Source: Planctomycetota bacterium
Lineage (GTDB): Bacteria > Planctomycetota > Phycisphaerae > Sedimentisphaerales > Anaerobacaceae
Assembly: GCA_022567055.1 (NCBI GenBank)
Contig: JADFHU010000015.1
Coordinates: 1 to 19,018, forward strand
DNA: 19,018 nt
Reading direction: 5' to 3'
In this document: positions 1-8,844 of the stretch, piece after piece
Position numbering within the stretch: the stretch's first letter is position 1
How the letters are laid out: every line of letters begins with the position of its first letter
Program-made: the position numbers and the translations under genes
The notes under the pieces: generated by a model
The model's input: only the letters and a program-made list of their open reading frames with translations
Database searches by the model: none
Told to the model about the DNA's origin: nothing

Positions 1-117
1 CAATGTCGTGGGTTGTTGGCTCATCCACGTGGCGCGATAAAGCTTCGCTGAAAGGATTCAGTTCAAGGAGTCAAAAGGGCGCAGGATTTATTCGACCCGC
101 CCGTCCCTGGGCTGGAA

Positions 118-134
118 ATGGCCATTCATGCCAT
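118..134 (-). other. Small hairpin at the end of the operon
   Basis: A 5-bp inverted repeat (ATGGC / GCCAT, 7-base loop) begins at the stop codon of the last propeller gene. It has no proper T-run after it, so it is at best a weak terminator or an end-of-transcript hairpin. Nothing else recognisable lies in positions 1-117. Confidence 0.15.
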
Positions 135-1498
135 CAGTGTCTATAGCTGTCTCCTCTATAAGCATGAACGTTGTCAGCTGGAGATCGAACATTGACGCGG
201 ATATAGGCTCGCTTGTGGTGCGGCGAATCGTTGTTGGTGCCGATGTAGACCTTGCCATCGACCAGCATGGGAGACCCCCAGATAGCCGATTTAAGGTTGT
301 GTGTCCAGATGGCCTTGCCGGTGGTGGCATCCAGGCAGTAGAACTTCCCCTCCAAGTCAGCGATGTATAGCAGCCCATCCGCGATGGCCGCGGTGCTCAG
401 GGTGCGACCGAAGTCGGCCCCGCCGCGATGCCACTTGCCATGGGTGGCGGTGACATCTCCCTTGCCCGCCGGGTCGATACAGTGCAGGTGGCCCACCCCG
501 GTGCCGTGTTCAGGATCCTGACCGACGCCCACATAGACCCTGCCGTCCACGAACACGGGCGTGGCGATGATATTGTTCTTGGTCCCGTAGCCACCGAGTT
601 CCCAAACAGAGTCGGCGGGGTTGCAATTGAATTTCCAGATCAGTTTGCCTGTCTTGGCGTCCAGCCCATACATCCAGCCATCGCCCCCGGGAAAGAATAT
701 CTGCATCTTGCCATTGACCGAGCCCGCCGAGCAGGAAGACCATTGGCCATGAAGGACCTGGCCGTGGACCACAAACTCCCAGGCCCACTCGCCGGAATTC
801 TTGTTGAAAGCCACGACACTCGGTGAGGTCTGCGAGGGAATGCCAAGATGTCCCTCGTCGACACCGTTCCCGGTCACAAAATAGAGCAATTCCCCCAAAA
901 TCAGAGAGGAAGAGGTCGCAAGGTTGTGGGGGAAGACGCCCAGTTCTTCGATCATATCGTGACGCCATATAATATCGGCCTTTCCTTTGCCTTGGTAGGC
1001 CTCATCGGTCACGCCAAGATTCTTCTGGCCCAAGCCCTCCACGGTGACGCAGATGGCTTCGCATCGATTGTTGAGGTACCAGGCACGATTGCCCTCCACT
1101 TCGACCGCGGAACAGATGCCCTGTAAGGGCCAGTCGTTGACGCGACCCGCCTTGAGCTTGTCGTGGACAGCCTGCCAGAGGAAGGATCCGTCCGATTCCT
1201 TGAAACAGAGAATATTGCCCTTGTCCCCATCGACGGCCTTGTCATACAGACCCGAATTGTTCGTCCCCACATAGATGCGCCCCCCGGCAACCACCGGATT
1301 GCCGTAGGCCAGCGAGCCCAGCGGCTTGACCCATTTGATGTTCTCACCCGTCTGGATGTTCCACTGAGTAGGCATGTTCTTTTCAGTGCTGTTGACCATG
1401 TTGCGTCCGAGACCTCCGCCCCAGTGGGGCCAGTCGGCCGCGAAGCTTGGCAGAGCGACGGTTAGTAAGAGTACGAGGCTGATCATTCGTCTAAGCAT
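134..1498 (-). CDS. Secreted PQQ-like beta-propeller protein, possibly C-terminally truncated
   Basis: This is a predicted exported beta-propeller of 454 residues. Residues 1-20 form a signal peptide ending A-L-P-S-F-A, followed by the A-D-W-P-H-W start typical of planctomycete-type PQQ-domain proteins. Propeller motifs of the form xDxxTGxxxW recur near residues 98, 230, 278 and 388. The fold does not prove PQQ binding; many relatives are scaffolds or are annotated BamB-like. The ATG at 1498 is chosen because an AGGAG lies 7 bases upstream; a longer frame starts at a TTG (1531) that would run through this ribosome binding site. It is the last gene of the minus-strand operon, 62 bp after the preceding propeller gene. 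From about residue 421 the sequence stops looking like a blade and ends in an unrelated basic tail. The last blade is therefore incomplete, by frameshift or natural truncation. The exact ligand or partner is unknown. Confidence 0.8.
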   Translation of the reverse strand: MLRRMISLVLLLTVALPSFAADWPHWGGGLGRNMVNSTEKNMPTQWNIQTGENIKWVKPLGSLAYGNPVVAGGRIYVGTNNSGLYDKAVDGDKGNILCFKESDGSFLWQAVHDKLKAGRVNDWPLQGICSAVEVEGNRAWYLNNRCEAICVTVEGLGQKNLGVTDEAYQGKGKADIIWRHDMIEELGVFPHNLATSSSLILGELLYFVTGNGVDEGHLGIPSQTSPSVVAFNKNSGEWAWEFVVHGQVLHGQWSSCSAGSVNGKMQIFFPGGDGWMYGLDAKTGKLIWKFNCNPADSVWELGGYGTKNNIIATPVFVDGRVYVGVGQDPEHGTGVGHLHCIDPAGKGDVTATHGKWHRGGADFGRTLSTAAIADGLLYIADLEGKFYCLDATTGKAIWTHNLKSAIWGSPMLVDGKVYIGTNNDSPHHKRAYIRVNVRSPADNVHAYRGDSYRH

Positions 1499-1560
1499 GA
1501 GTCTTCTCCTAGTATATGAGCACCCTGTCAACTGAAGGCATTCCAGTGCACATGAACGTG

Positions 1561-3780
1561 TTAGGGATTGGGCGTAATACTGACATTGTCAAACAGGACC
1601 TCGGTGCCCTTGGACCGATCTGTAATTGAGACGGCATAGGCGTAGAGGCCGGGACTGCCGGTGGGGTTGGGCGTCGCGTCCTCCATCGTCAGGGTCCACG
1701 CCTGGGGCTCGTCCTCACCGCGGGCCCAGACCTTGGCGGCCACCTGAGCCTTGCCACGGACAATATCCACGCTCAGCTTGCTCGTGTACCAGTTGTCACC
1801 CTCCCAGGGGAACTCGATCTCCTTGACGATACGCGGGACGGCCGCCCAGGACACCAGGCGTAGCTTTCGGGTCCGCTCGGTGGTCCCGGTGAGGATCAGG
1901 AGGTAACGGCTGTTGATGAGTCCCATGTCGGGCAGAAATCGTCTTTTCTTGACCTTTCCCAACATATCCGACTGAACCGTGTAGCCGGCTTCGATGGGCG
2001 GCATCATATAGCAACGCAAGCGGGCAAAGGGCGGTGAGGGTCGATCCGCCGTCTTGAGCAGCACCTTTTCGCCCTCATGCTCGACCACTTTGGCCTTGAG
2101 CGGGGAGGTGATCCAACCCGCCGGGGCGGCCCCGATGGCGATGTCGTCAAAGTTTTCAACATAGGGGAGTCGAGGGACAATCCTTACCCGGGCCGCGGCC
2201 TTCATGTCACCTGAAGTCGCGGTGACCAACCCCGCCTGAATCCGCGTCCCCGCGGCCCGAAACCCGCCCCGGGGCCCCAGTTCGCCGGCCAGGCCGGCGC
2301 TCGTGAAGGAGGCCCTGACCCGACCCGTGGCCGTTCCCTTGGCATCGAAGCCCTGCGCGACGAAGGTGACCATGTCACCCGGGGCCATGACCACTTCGGC
2401 AGGTTCTACGCGGATGGTCACAGCCTTACCGGCGACGATCTTGTCCGCGGGACCGAACACAGCATCTGTCCCCGGGGAGCGATACCCCGGTCTCTTTTTG
2501 GAAATGCAGAAGGTTTGCGTCATGGTCGAGAGGATGACGCGTCCGTGGGCCACGGCCGCCGTGGCGTAGACCTCGTCCGGGGCGTCGCCGTCCCGGAAGA
2601 ACCGTTGCTTGCTCAGCAGGGAGCAACCCTCCCGATTCGCCTCGAGAATGGCCCAGCCTCCCGGTACGTCGCTGACGTAAATTTTGCCATCGGCCACGAC
2701 CGGCGACCCTTTGGCCTCGTTACCGTAGTTAAAGTCCCAATAGACCTCGCCGGTGACGGCGTCCACGCAAAATAGGTTGGCCGCGTTGTTGGCCACATAG
2801 ATCAGGCCATCGTGCAGGGCCGGCGAACTGTATTGGCCGCTCAGACCGTCTACCCGCCAGATCTCCGTGCCCCGGCGGGCGTCCAGGCAGACCAGTCGGC
2901 CCATGTTCCCGGTGTCGACGTTGGTTTCGCCTTGCACGGCATAGACGCGTCCCCTGTCGTAGACGACGGAACTCATGATTCCCACCCTGCTGAAGGGAAA
3001 GCGCCAGAGCGTTTCGCCGGTGGTGGGTCGCATGGCGGCGATACTGCCGTCGGCCAGACCGGTAAACATGACGCGGGCCCCATCCAGGGTCGTCGTCACC
3101 GGCACCGAGTAGGTCGTCACCAGGGGACGTTCGCCCGCCGGTGTCACCCACTTGATGACGCCCGTTCTCTTGTCCAAGCCATAGAAACGGTGCGCCCCGG
3201 GCCCGTGCGGCCCCCAGCCGCTGGTCAGCGAGCTGATAATGACTTCGTCGCCTTCCAGGATAGGACTGATGGTCCGTCCGCCGTACCCCGAGATGCGTCC
3301 CAGTTCCTCGGTGAGCGAGTGTTGCCAGATCACCTTGCCGTCCCTGTCGAAGCAGAAGAACATCCCCTGGACACCGTGAGCATAGATATAGCCCGTGCCG
3401 GGATCGCCGGCGAGGTTGGTCCATCCGAGGCGGTGAAAGACCACGTCCGTGAGGAAGGCATTGAAACGATGTTCCCATAAAGTGCGACCGGTATCCAAAT
3501 CCAGCGCGATCACGCGTTCCTGCCGCGACTGGCCCTCTCCGGCCCGGGAGATCAAGTAGACTCTGCCGTTCATGATCAAGGGGGTGGAACGACACCCCAC
3601 GGGGACCTGCCACATCAGGTTTTCGCCCTGCGGAGACCAGGTGGAGGGCAGGTCTGTTTCCGGAGAGGTGCCCAGTTGATTGGCACCCCGCCAGTGCGGC
3701 CAATCGGCCCAGAGCGTCCCCGCGCCCATCAGCACCAGCATGAGGCTCAAGCGTCCAAACCTGACCGTATGACTCATCAT
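1561..3780 (-). CDS. Secreted multidomain PQQ-like beta-propeller protein
   Basis: This 739-residue exported protein has three parts. A signal peptide (about 1-24) precedes an A-D-W-P-H-W-R-G start. A propeller spans about 27-430, with six clear xDxxTGxxxW-type motifs near residues 93, 144, 202, 250, 299 and 339. An Ig-like module resembling bacterial Big_2 domains lies at about 453-535. The C-terminal 200 residues, starting near V-E-N-F-D-D, look like a jelly-roll or laminin-G-like beta sandwich. This suggests an envelope protein with a propeller platform and a C-terminal carbohydrate- or surface-binding module; that role is inferred from architecture. The ATG at 3780 has AAGGAG 6 bases upstream, overlapping the stop of the preceding propeller gene, so translation is probably coupled. 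The protein is much longer than its two propeller neighbours, which lack the C-terminal modules. No enzymatic residues were identified. Confidence 0.82.
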   Translation of the reverse strand: MMSHTVRFGRLSLMLVLMGAGTLWADWPHWRGANQLGTSPETDLPSTWSPQGENLMWQVPVGCRSTPLIMNGRVYLISRAGEGQSRQERVIALDLDTGRTLWEHRFNAFLTDVVFHRLGWTNLAGDPGTGYIYAHGVQGMFFCFDRDGKVIWQHSLTEELGRISGYGGRTISPILEGDEVIISSLTSGWGPHGPGAHRFYGLDKRTGVIKWVTPAGERPLVTTYSVPVTTTLDGARVMFTGLADGSIAAMRPTTGETLWRFPFSRVGIMSSVVYDRGRVYAVQGETNVDTGNMGRLVCLDARRGTEIWRVDGLSGQYSSPALHDGLIYVANNAANLFCVDAVTGEVYWDFNYGNEAKGSPVVADGKIYVSDVPGGWAILEANREGCSLLSKQRFFRDGDAPDEVYATAAVAHGRVILSTMTQTFCISKKRPGYRSPGTDAVFGPADKIVAGKAVTIRVEPAEVVMAPGDMVTFVAQGFDAKGTATGRVRASFTSAGLAGELGPRGGFRAAGTRIQAGLVTATSGDMKAAARVRIVPRLPYVENFDDIAIGAAPAGWITSPLKAKVVEHEGEKVLLKTADRPSPPFARLRCYMMPPIEAGYTVQSDMLGKVKKRRFLPDMGLINSRYLLILTGTTERTRKLRLVSWAAVPRIVKEIEFPWEGDNWYTSKLSVDIVRGKAQVAAKVWARGEDEPQAWTLTMEDATPNPTGSPGLYAYAVSITDRSKGTEVLFDNVSITPNP

Positions 3781-3791
3781 CTTCTGCTCCT

Positions 3792-5063
3792 TTATTCTAG
3801 ATTCAAACAGACCAATTCTTTCGGGCTGCGCACGTAGAGCAACTTGTTCGCCACGACGGGGGCCACCCAGTAGGTTTTCGATTTGGCCAGCGGCGTGATC
3901 CGCCCCAGCTCATGGTAGGCCTCCGACGAAAGCTCGACCTGGACAACGGTACCCGTGTTGCCCTCCATCAAGATCAAGGTGCCGTCGACCGCACACATGC
4001 CCCCATTCTCGAAACCGCGACCGGTGCCCTTGTCTCGCCACTTCTCCTGGCCGCTCTGGGCGTCCAGGCAGATCAGATAGCCCGGCAGACCGGAGGCATA
4101 CAGATATCCGTCGTCCAAGATGGCGGAACCCCAAGGCGGGGAAGGCAGTTTGGCCTTCCACACCTCATTGACCTGCCCGCCTTCGATCTCCAGCAAGGTA
4201 CATCCACTTTTGTAGCCGCTACCGATCCACACGCGATTCTCCCCCACCACGACGGGCGTGCCGGCATTGCAGCCAAGCCTCGTCTCCCAGGGGTGTCGCC
4301 ATAGCAGCGTCCCCGCGCCGGCGTCGACACCAATCAAAGAGTCCCCGGTAAAGACCAGATACTGTCTTCGGCCGCCCAGCGTCGCCACCATGGGTGTCGC
4401 ATAGCCGGCGGGGTGAGTGCCACCTCCGCTCCAGAGCAGCACGCCGTCGGCCTTGTCCAGGGCCACGATGTGCTTGTTCTCGCCGGCGCCGATGGCAATG
4501 AGTCTGTCACCGTCGATGAACGCCGAACTGGCGATGCCCCACTCGGCCGGCTTGCCGCCGACCAGGGCCAACACGTCGGTCCGCCACAACTCTGTGCCCG
4601 CTTTGGCATCCAGGCAGTAGAGAACGCCGCTACGACTCAGCGAGTAGACGCGTCCCGACTCGACGGTCGGGGTCGATCGGGTGTAGCCGTAGTTGTCCGG
4701 CTTGGCCTGCGGGTAGACGAAGCGCCAGATCTCCTCACCGGTCTTGGCCTTCAAGGCCAGAACAATGTCCTGCTCACCGTCATGGTCGAGGATGTAAAGC
4801 ACGCCGTCAGCGATCGCCGGACCGGAAAACCCACCCTTGCCGTCATGCAAGTCGACCCGCCACAGTTCCGCGGGAGGTTTCTCGCCCCAGTTCTTATTGA
4901 TCCCCGTCTCCGGAGATCTCATGTTTCCGGTCGGGCCCAGGTAGTGGGCCCAGTCCGCCGCTGGCAGGCAGCCGACCCACAGTCCCAGAATCACAATGAC
5001 ACTCGCCGAGGTTCGGGCCGACGACGGATTCTTCAGGCATAGCCTGGTCATGTGCTCTTTCAT
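3792..5063 (-). CDS. Secreted PQQ-like beta-propeller protein
   Basis: This 423-residue propeller has an N-terminal hydrophobic export segment (about 20-35) followed by A-D-W-A-H-Y, the same mature-end style as its two downstream neighbours. PQQ-type motifs occur near residues 103, 151, 201 and further on, with at least five xDxxxGxxxW units, so a complete seven- or eight-blade propeller is plausible. The export segment contains W-V-G-C, but tryptophan at -3 makes a lipobox unlikely. The start codon overlaps the thioesterase stop in an ATGA, which fixes the start and implies translational coupling. It lies 11 bp upstream of the next propeller gene. Substrate and partner are unknown. The three propellers share a family but not close similarity, so they are not recent duplicates. 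Confidence 0.82.
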   Translation of the reverse strand: MKEHMTRLCLKNPSSARTSASVIVILGLWVGCLPAADWAHYLGPTGNMRSPETGINKNWGEKPPAELWRVDLHDGKGGFSGPAIADGVLYILDHDGEQDIVLALKAKTGEEIWRFVYPQAKPDNYGYTRSTPTVESGRVYSLSRSGVLYCLDAKAGTELWRTDVLALVGGKPAEWGIASSAFIDGDRLIAIGAGENKHIVALDKADGVLLWSGGGTHPAGYATPMVATLGGRRQYLVFTGDSLIGVDAGAGTLLWRHPWETRLGCNAGTPVVVGENRVWIGSGYKSGCTLLEIEGGQVNEVWKAKLPSPPWGSAILDDGYLYASGLPGYLICLDAQSGQEKWRDKGTGRGFENGGMCAVDGTLILMEGNTGTVVQVELSSEAYHELGRITPLAKSKTYWVAPVVANKLLYVRSPKELVCLNLE

Positions 5064-5506
5064 GCGTCCTCACTCTCAGAATCAGTCGGGATCAGGTAGG
5101 GCCGCAGCTTCTCTACGATGTCCCCGGGAACGGCAATGGCCTTCAATTGATGAGCGGACCGGATCTCGCAACAGGCGCAGGTCGAGTGGCCCTTGGCCAG
5201 CACCTTTCCCCCTTGCATGATCCGGGCCTCATAGGTGATCGACTTGGCCCCGAGAGAGGCCACACCGAGATGGACCTCTATCTCGCCCGGGAAGCGGAGC
5301 GGACTGAGGTACTCAAACCCGCAGGAGACGCGGGGCCAACCGATCGGGCGTTCTTCCGGCCGGGCGACGATCGGGACACCCAGTTTCCGCAAGAGTTCGT
5401 GCTCGGCCGTCTCCATGTAGCGGAAGAAAGTGGCAAAATGGACGATGCCGGCCATGTCCGTGTCCATGAACTCGACACGCCTGCGCGTCACGAACGCGTT
5501 CTTCAT
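5060..5506 (-). CDS. Acyl-CoA thioesterase, YbgC/FadM hotdog family
   Basis: This is a 148-residue single-domain hotdog-fold protein, the usual size for YbgC/4-hydroxybenzoyl-CoA thioesterase relatives. These enzymes hydrolyse acyl-CoA or related thioesters in the cytoplasm. The family signature is present near the N-terminus: D-T-D-M-A-G-I-V-H at residues 15-23, where Asp17 aligns with the catalytic aspartate of E. coli YbgC (Asp18). It is followed by F-F-R-Y-M-E, equivalent to the conserved helix of YbgC. The gene overlaps the TRAP permease stop by 4 bp and the next propeller start by 4 bp, so it is embedded in the operon. The acyl substrate cannot be read from sequence. The context suggests it acts on the CoA ester of whatever the transporter imports, which is inference. 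Confidence 0.88.
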   Translation of the reverse strand: MKNAFVTRRRVEFMDTDMAGIVHFATFFRYMETAEHELLRKLGVPIVARPEERPIGWPRVSCGFEYLSPLRFPGEIEVHLGVASLGAKSITYEARIMQGGKVLAKGHSTCACCEIRSAHQLKAIAVPGDIVEKLRPYLIPTDSESEDA

Positions 5507-7518
5507 GGGTTGAACCCCTCGCCGGTCGCGGGGGATCCGGTTACGCCCTCCGGAAACTTTCCATGCACCGTCTGGGAAGCTTTTTTGGCATTGAGATAGA
5601 GCAGCCCCCCGCCCAAGAGGCTGATGACCAGATTGATGACCAAGCCCCTCTCGAAGAGCGTTATCCCTAGACGGGTCACATCCCCCCAGGGCAAGAGCAC
5701 CAAGACCATGGCAAAGACGAAGAGGACAGCGCGTGATATCACACTGACCCGATTAAAACAATAGCCCACCAGGCTGACGGTCAAGAACAGGATGCCGAGC
5801 AGCACGAAGAAGATGGTCACGACGGGATCCCAGCCATGCCCGCCTTCGAGAGGCATGAGCAACAGGGACGGGTCCAGCACGAAGGCATAGGGCAGGACGA
5901 ATCCGACCAAGGAAAAGCGGAACGCGGCGAAACACGTGCGCATGACGTCTGCCTTGGCGATGGCCGCGGCGGTGTAGGCGGCCAGTGCCACCGGCGGTGT
6001 CACCATCGACATCATGCCAAAGTAGAAGATGAAGAGATGAGCGGCCAAGGGCACCAGGCCCAGATCGCTCAACAGCGTCCCGACAAAGGTGGCCATCAAG
6101 AGATAACAAACGGCCGAGGGCAGGCCCATGCCCAAAATGATTGTCGAAACCATCAATAGAAACAGGGCGGCCAGCAGATTGTCCTGGGCCAGAGGCAGGA
6201 TTAATGAGGGCAGGCGTGAACCAATGCCCGTCAAGGTCACCACCCCGAGGATGATACCCACACAGGAGGCCGCGGCGATAAGGGGCGTGCCCGTCTTGGC
6301 GGCCCGGACCAAGACCTCCAACATCTTACCCGGACCCAGACGTGTCACCTTGGCCCAGGGCGCGATCAGCAGCATGAGCGCGAGACTGAGGGTCACCGAG
6401 CGGAAAGGCGTGAAACCAGAGATCAGAAACCCGATCAGACTCAGGATGGCCATGAAGAAGATCACGCCCTGCATCACCGAGAGTGGCAGCGCTTCGGCCT
6501 CGGCATCCCCCCCCACCGCACCGGTCTTGCGGGCATGAAGGTGGACCACCAAGAGCAAGGCCACGTAGTAGAGCACCGCGGGGACCAGGGCCGCCTTGAT
6601 GATCTGAAGATAGGTCACGTCGGGAATGATCTCGAGCATCATATAGGCGCCGGCGCCCATAATGGGCGGCATCAGGGCCCCGCCGGCGCTGGCCCCCGCC
6701 ACCACGCCCGCCGCCAGATGGGGCTCAAAGCCCGAGCTACGCATCATGGGGATGGTAAAGGTCCCCGTCGTGGCGGTGTTGGCCACCGCACTGCCGGAGA
6801 GCGAGCCCATCAGACCGCTGCTGAGCACGGCCACCTTGGCCGGTCCGCCGGCACTACGACGAAAGAGCCGTCGCGTCAGATGAATGACGAAACCCGTCGC
6901 CCCGGTCGCCTCCAGGAAGGCACCAAAGAGCACGAAGGGAAAGACATATTTGAACATCACACTGAGGGCAATGCCGAAGACGCCCTGACTGTGCAGAAAG
7001 GTCTGGCTCGCGATACGCGACCATGAGAAGCCGCGGTGGGGCACGAGCCAGTCGGGCAGGTCGCGTCCCATCTTGGCGTAGATCAGAAAAATCACGGTGA
7101 GCAGGGGCAGCGCCAGTCCGACCGTCCGTCGGGTCGCCTCAAAAACCAGCACTAGCCCCACGAATCCTGCTGCGTAGTCCAGGGAGACCTCGTCGCCAGC
7201 ACGGTTTCCCAGGGCTGAATCGCCCAGCCAGAGAGATTCGAACAGCGGCTCCGTCTGAACGATGATGTAACCAAAACAGACGACCGAGGCCGCGAAGAGC
7301 AGCCAATCAAGTCGCCGCAGCAGGGAGCCCTCGCTCAGGCCTTTCTTCAAAGGCATATGCAGGAAAACGATGCCCAGACCCAAGAGCGCGAAGAGGGCTA
7401 GCTGTGACTGGACCTGTAGTCGAGGATAGTTGACCTCGAGCATAACAAACACACAGAGCCCAATTCCTGCAGCAGTAATGGTGTGCCTTCGTATCCCTGT
7501 CATAGAGTCCGCTGTCAC
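5503..7518 (-). CDS. TRAP transporter fused permease (DctQ-DctM type, TAXI system)
   Basis: This 671-residue, highly hydrophobic protein is the membrane part of a TRAP transporter, with the small (DctQ) and large (DctM) subunits fused as usual for TAXI-linked systems. Membrane segments start near residues 14, 40, 73 and 115. The large-subunit signatures follow: G-S-L-S-G-S-A-V-A-N-T at about 238-248, then A-S-A-G-G-A-L-M-P-P-I-M-G-A-G at 276-290, and a later G-M-G-L-P-S-A-V-C repeat of the same kind. Extra hydrophobic helices at the C-terminus are common in this fused family. TRAP systems import organic acids driven by a sodium or proton gradient and a binding protein, which is encoded 91 bp upstream. 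The listed start is a GTG at 7518; an ATG at 7503 is an alternative and neither has a strong ribosome binding site. Confidence 0.93.
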   Translation of the reverse strand: MTADSMTGIRRHTITAAGIGLCVFVMLEVNYPRLQVQSQLALFALLGLGIVFLHMPLKKGLSEGSLLRRLDWLLFAASVVCFGYIIVQTEPLFESLWLGDSALGNRAGDEVSLDYAAGFVGLVLVFEATRRTVGLALPLLTVIFLIYAKMGRDLPDWLVPHRGFSWSRIASQTFLHSQGVFGIALSVMFKYVFPFVLFGAFLEATGATGFVIHLTRRLFRRSAGGPAKVAVLSSGLMGSLSGSAVANTATTGTFTIPMMRSSGFEPHLAAGVVAGASAGGALMPPIMGAGAYMMLEIIPDVTYLQIIKAALVPAVLYYVALLLVVHLHARKTGAVGGDAEAEALPLSVMQGVIFFMAILSLIGFLISGFTPFRSVTLSLALMLLIAPWAKVTRLGPGKMLEVLVRAAKTGTPLIAAASCVGIILGVVTLTGIGSRLPSLILPLAQDNLLAALFLLMVSTIILGMGLPSAVCYLLMATFVGTLLSDLGLVPLAAHLFIFYFGMMSMVTPPVALAAYTAAAIAKADVMRTCFAAFRFSLVGFVLPYAFVLDPSLLLMPLEGGHGWDPVVTIFFVLLGILFLTVSLVGYCFNRVSVISRAVLFVFAMVLVLLPWGDVTRLGITLFERGLVINLVISLLGGGLLYLNAKKASQTVHGKFPEGVTGSPATGEGFNP

Positions 7519-7586
7519 GGTGTTTTTCCGCGGCTAAGTCTTATTATTGCAAGTGTGAAGAGTCGGCTCGAGCAATTAGCCCTTGA

Positions 7587-7623
7587 ATCCGTTTCACTCG
7601 GGATCCGTTTCACTCTCGATCCG
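7587..7623. repeat. 16-bp tandem duplication across a stop codon
   Basis: The 13-mer ATCCGTTTCACTC occurs at 7587-7599 and again at 7603-7615, followed by the start of a third copy (ATCCG, 7619-7623), giving a 16-bp period. On the minus strand it covers the last codons and TGA of the binding-protein gene, so the stop context is duplicated just downstream. It looks like a recent slippage or tandem duplication. Confidence 0.85.
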
Positions 7624-8623
7624 CAGGCCAGATGCCCGCCTCTTTGTAGTAGCGAATCGCCCCAGGATGGAAGGGTGTGCCGGTCTCACGAATGACATTC
7701 TTGGCTTTGATGGCATTGCCGGCGGGATGCTTCTTGACGACCTCCGCAGCATGCTCGAAGACGGTCTTAGTCACTCGATAGATGGTCTCGTCGTCGACCT
7801 CCGCAGAGGTCACCAGGATCATGTTTCCGACATTGAGGCAGTCGTAGGCCTCCTCTTGTCCGGTATAGGTGCCGGCGGGAATGGTCTTTCGATCGAAGAA
7901 ACGATACTGATCGACGAGACTGTCCATGGCCTGGGTTTCGAAGGGAATGAAATGAATGGACTGGGAAGTACAAGCCTGCGTAATGGAGGACGTCGGTACG
8001 GCGCCGCCCAAGAAGGCGGCATCGGCCGATCCATCGGCGAGGAGTCCGACGGCGCTGCCCTGCGTGTCGTTCAGAGGTGTCATGTCGTCATAGCTGATGC
8101 CATGCGCGGCCAGGATGGGTTTGATGAAGTGCTCAAAGCCGGCCCCCGCCGGTCCCACCACCACGCGTCGGCCCTTGAGATCGGCGATCGATTTGATCCC
8201 CGAGGACTTGGGCGTGATAAAGAAGGCAATGTTGGGTGCCAGGGTCATGACGGTCCGAATGGGGTATTCCTTTTCCCATTTCTCCTGCCCTCTCACAGCA
8301 AAGAAGGAGATGGCGGCGTTGGCCAAAGCCAGATCCATTTCCCCGCGGTCCAGACGCCGCAGATTCTCCTGCGTGCCCTTGGTGGCCTCTGCCGATACTT
8401 GCCAACCCAGCGATTTGGTATGCACACCAATCACCTCGGCAATGGCGCTACCCACGACAAAGAAGGCCCCACCGGGCGGTGCCGTGCCGATGCTCAGGAA
8501 CCGCCGCTCGGGCCGGTCGCCGTTGGAATCCGCCCCTTCGCCACCCGGCTCTGACTTCTTGCTGCAGCCCAGCACGAGCAGGCTCAAGATGAGGCCTGGC
8601 AATAGCAGTCGTCTGTTGGTCAT
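7610..8623 (-). CDS. TAXI-family TRAP transporter substrate-binding lipoprotein
   Basis: This is the extracytoplasmic binding protein of the TRAP-TAXI system. With the start at 8623 it has 337 residues. A lipoprotein signal ends L-V-L-G-C with the acylated cysteine at residue 20, followed by an S/G/E-rich linker to about residue 40. The TAXI core begins S-I-G-T-A-P-P-G-G-A-F-F at about 44-55, matching the family's I-G-T-G...G start, with E-N-L-x-x-L-x-x-G-E-M-D-L-A at about 87-99. The ATG at 8623 is preferred because GGAG lies 6 bases upstream. The longer frame starts at a GTG (8641) that would place this site inside the coding region. It heads the minus-strand operon, 91 bp before the permease. 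Characterised TAXI proteins have been linked to glutamate, 2-oxoglutarate and other organic acids; the ligand here is unknown. Confidence 0.92.
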   Translation of the reverse strand: MTNRRLLLPGLILSLLVLGCSKKSEPGGEGADSNGDRPERRFLSIGTAPPGGAFFVVGSAIAEVIGVHTKSLGWQVSAEATKGTQENLRRLDRGEMDLALANAAISFFAVRGQEKWEKEYPIRTVMTLAPNIAFFITPKSSGIKSIADLKGRRVVVGPAGAGFEHFIKPILAAHGISYDDMTPLNDTQGSAVGLLADGSADAAFLGGAVPTSSITQACTSQSIHFIPFETQAMDSLVDQYRFFDRKTIPAGTYTGQEEAYDCLNVGNMILVTSAEVDDETIYRVTKTVFEHAAEVVKKHPAGNAIKAKNVIRETGTPFHPGAIRYYKEAGIWPADRE

Positions 8624-8656
8624 GCTTATCTCCACATTCACGTTTTTGGGATCTTC

Positions 8657-8675
8657 CCTAACTCTATACCTTAGG
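8657..8675. promoter_or_regulatory. Interrupted palindrome, candidate operator for the TRAP operon
   Basis: On the plus strand the sequence reads CCTAAC, 7 bases, CTTAGG. It overlaps the only plausible -10 element (TATAGA on the minus strand) upstream of the TAXI binding-protein gene. The half-site resembles that of the palindrome at 9052-9066 on the other side of the same intergenic region. A shared regulator is possible but unproven; the spacings differ (7 and 3 bases). Confidence 0.3.
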
Positions 8676-8844
8676 ACTCAGTTTCTGTTCTGGGGCGGAC
8701 AAAGTCCCGCATAGTAGTAAAAAGGCAGGGACGAGTCAAACGGCTCGGGAACTCGATGAAATGTGCCTTGAGACACGAAAAGAGACGGCAGCAACCTGAA
8801 AGAATCGCGGAAACAGGCCTGGTTCACCTCCGGGTCACATTCCC

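Noticed and set aside
2729..3703. Minus-strand frame of 324 codons inside the long propeller gene
   Set aside because: Out-of-frame shadow; the propeller frame has a signal peptide, repeated motifs and a good ribosome binding site.
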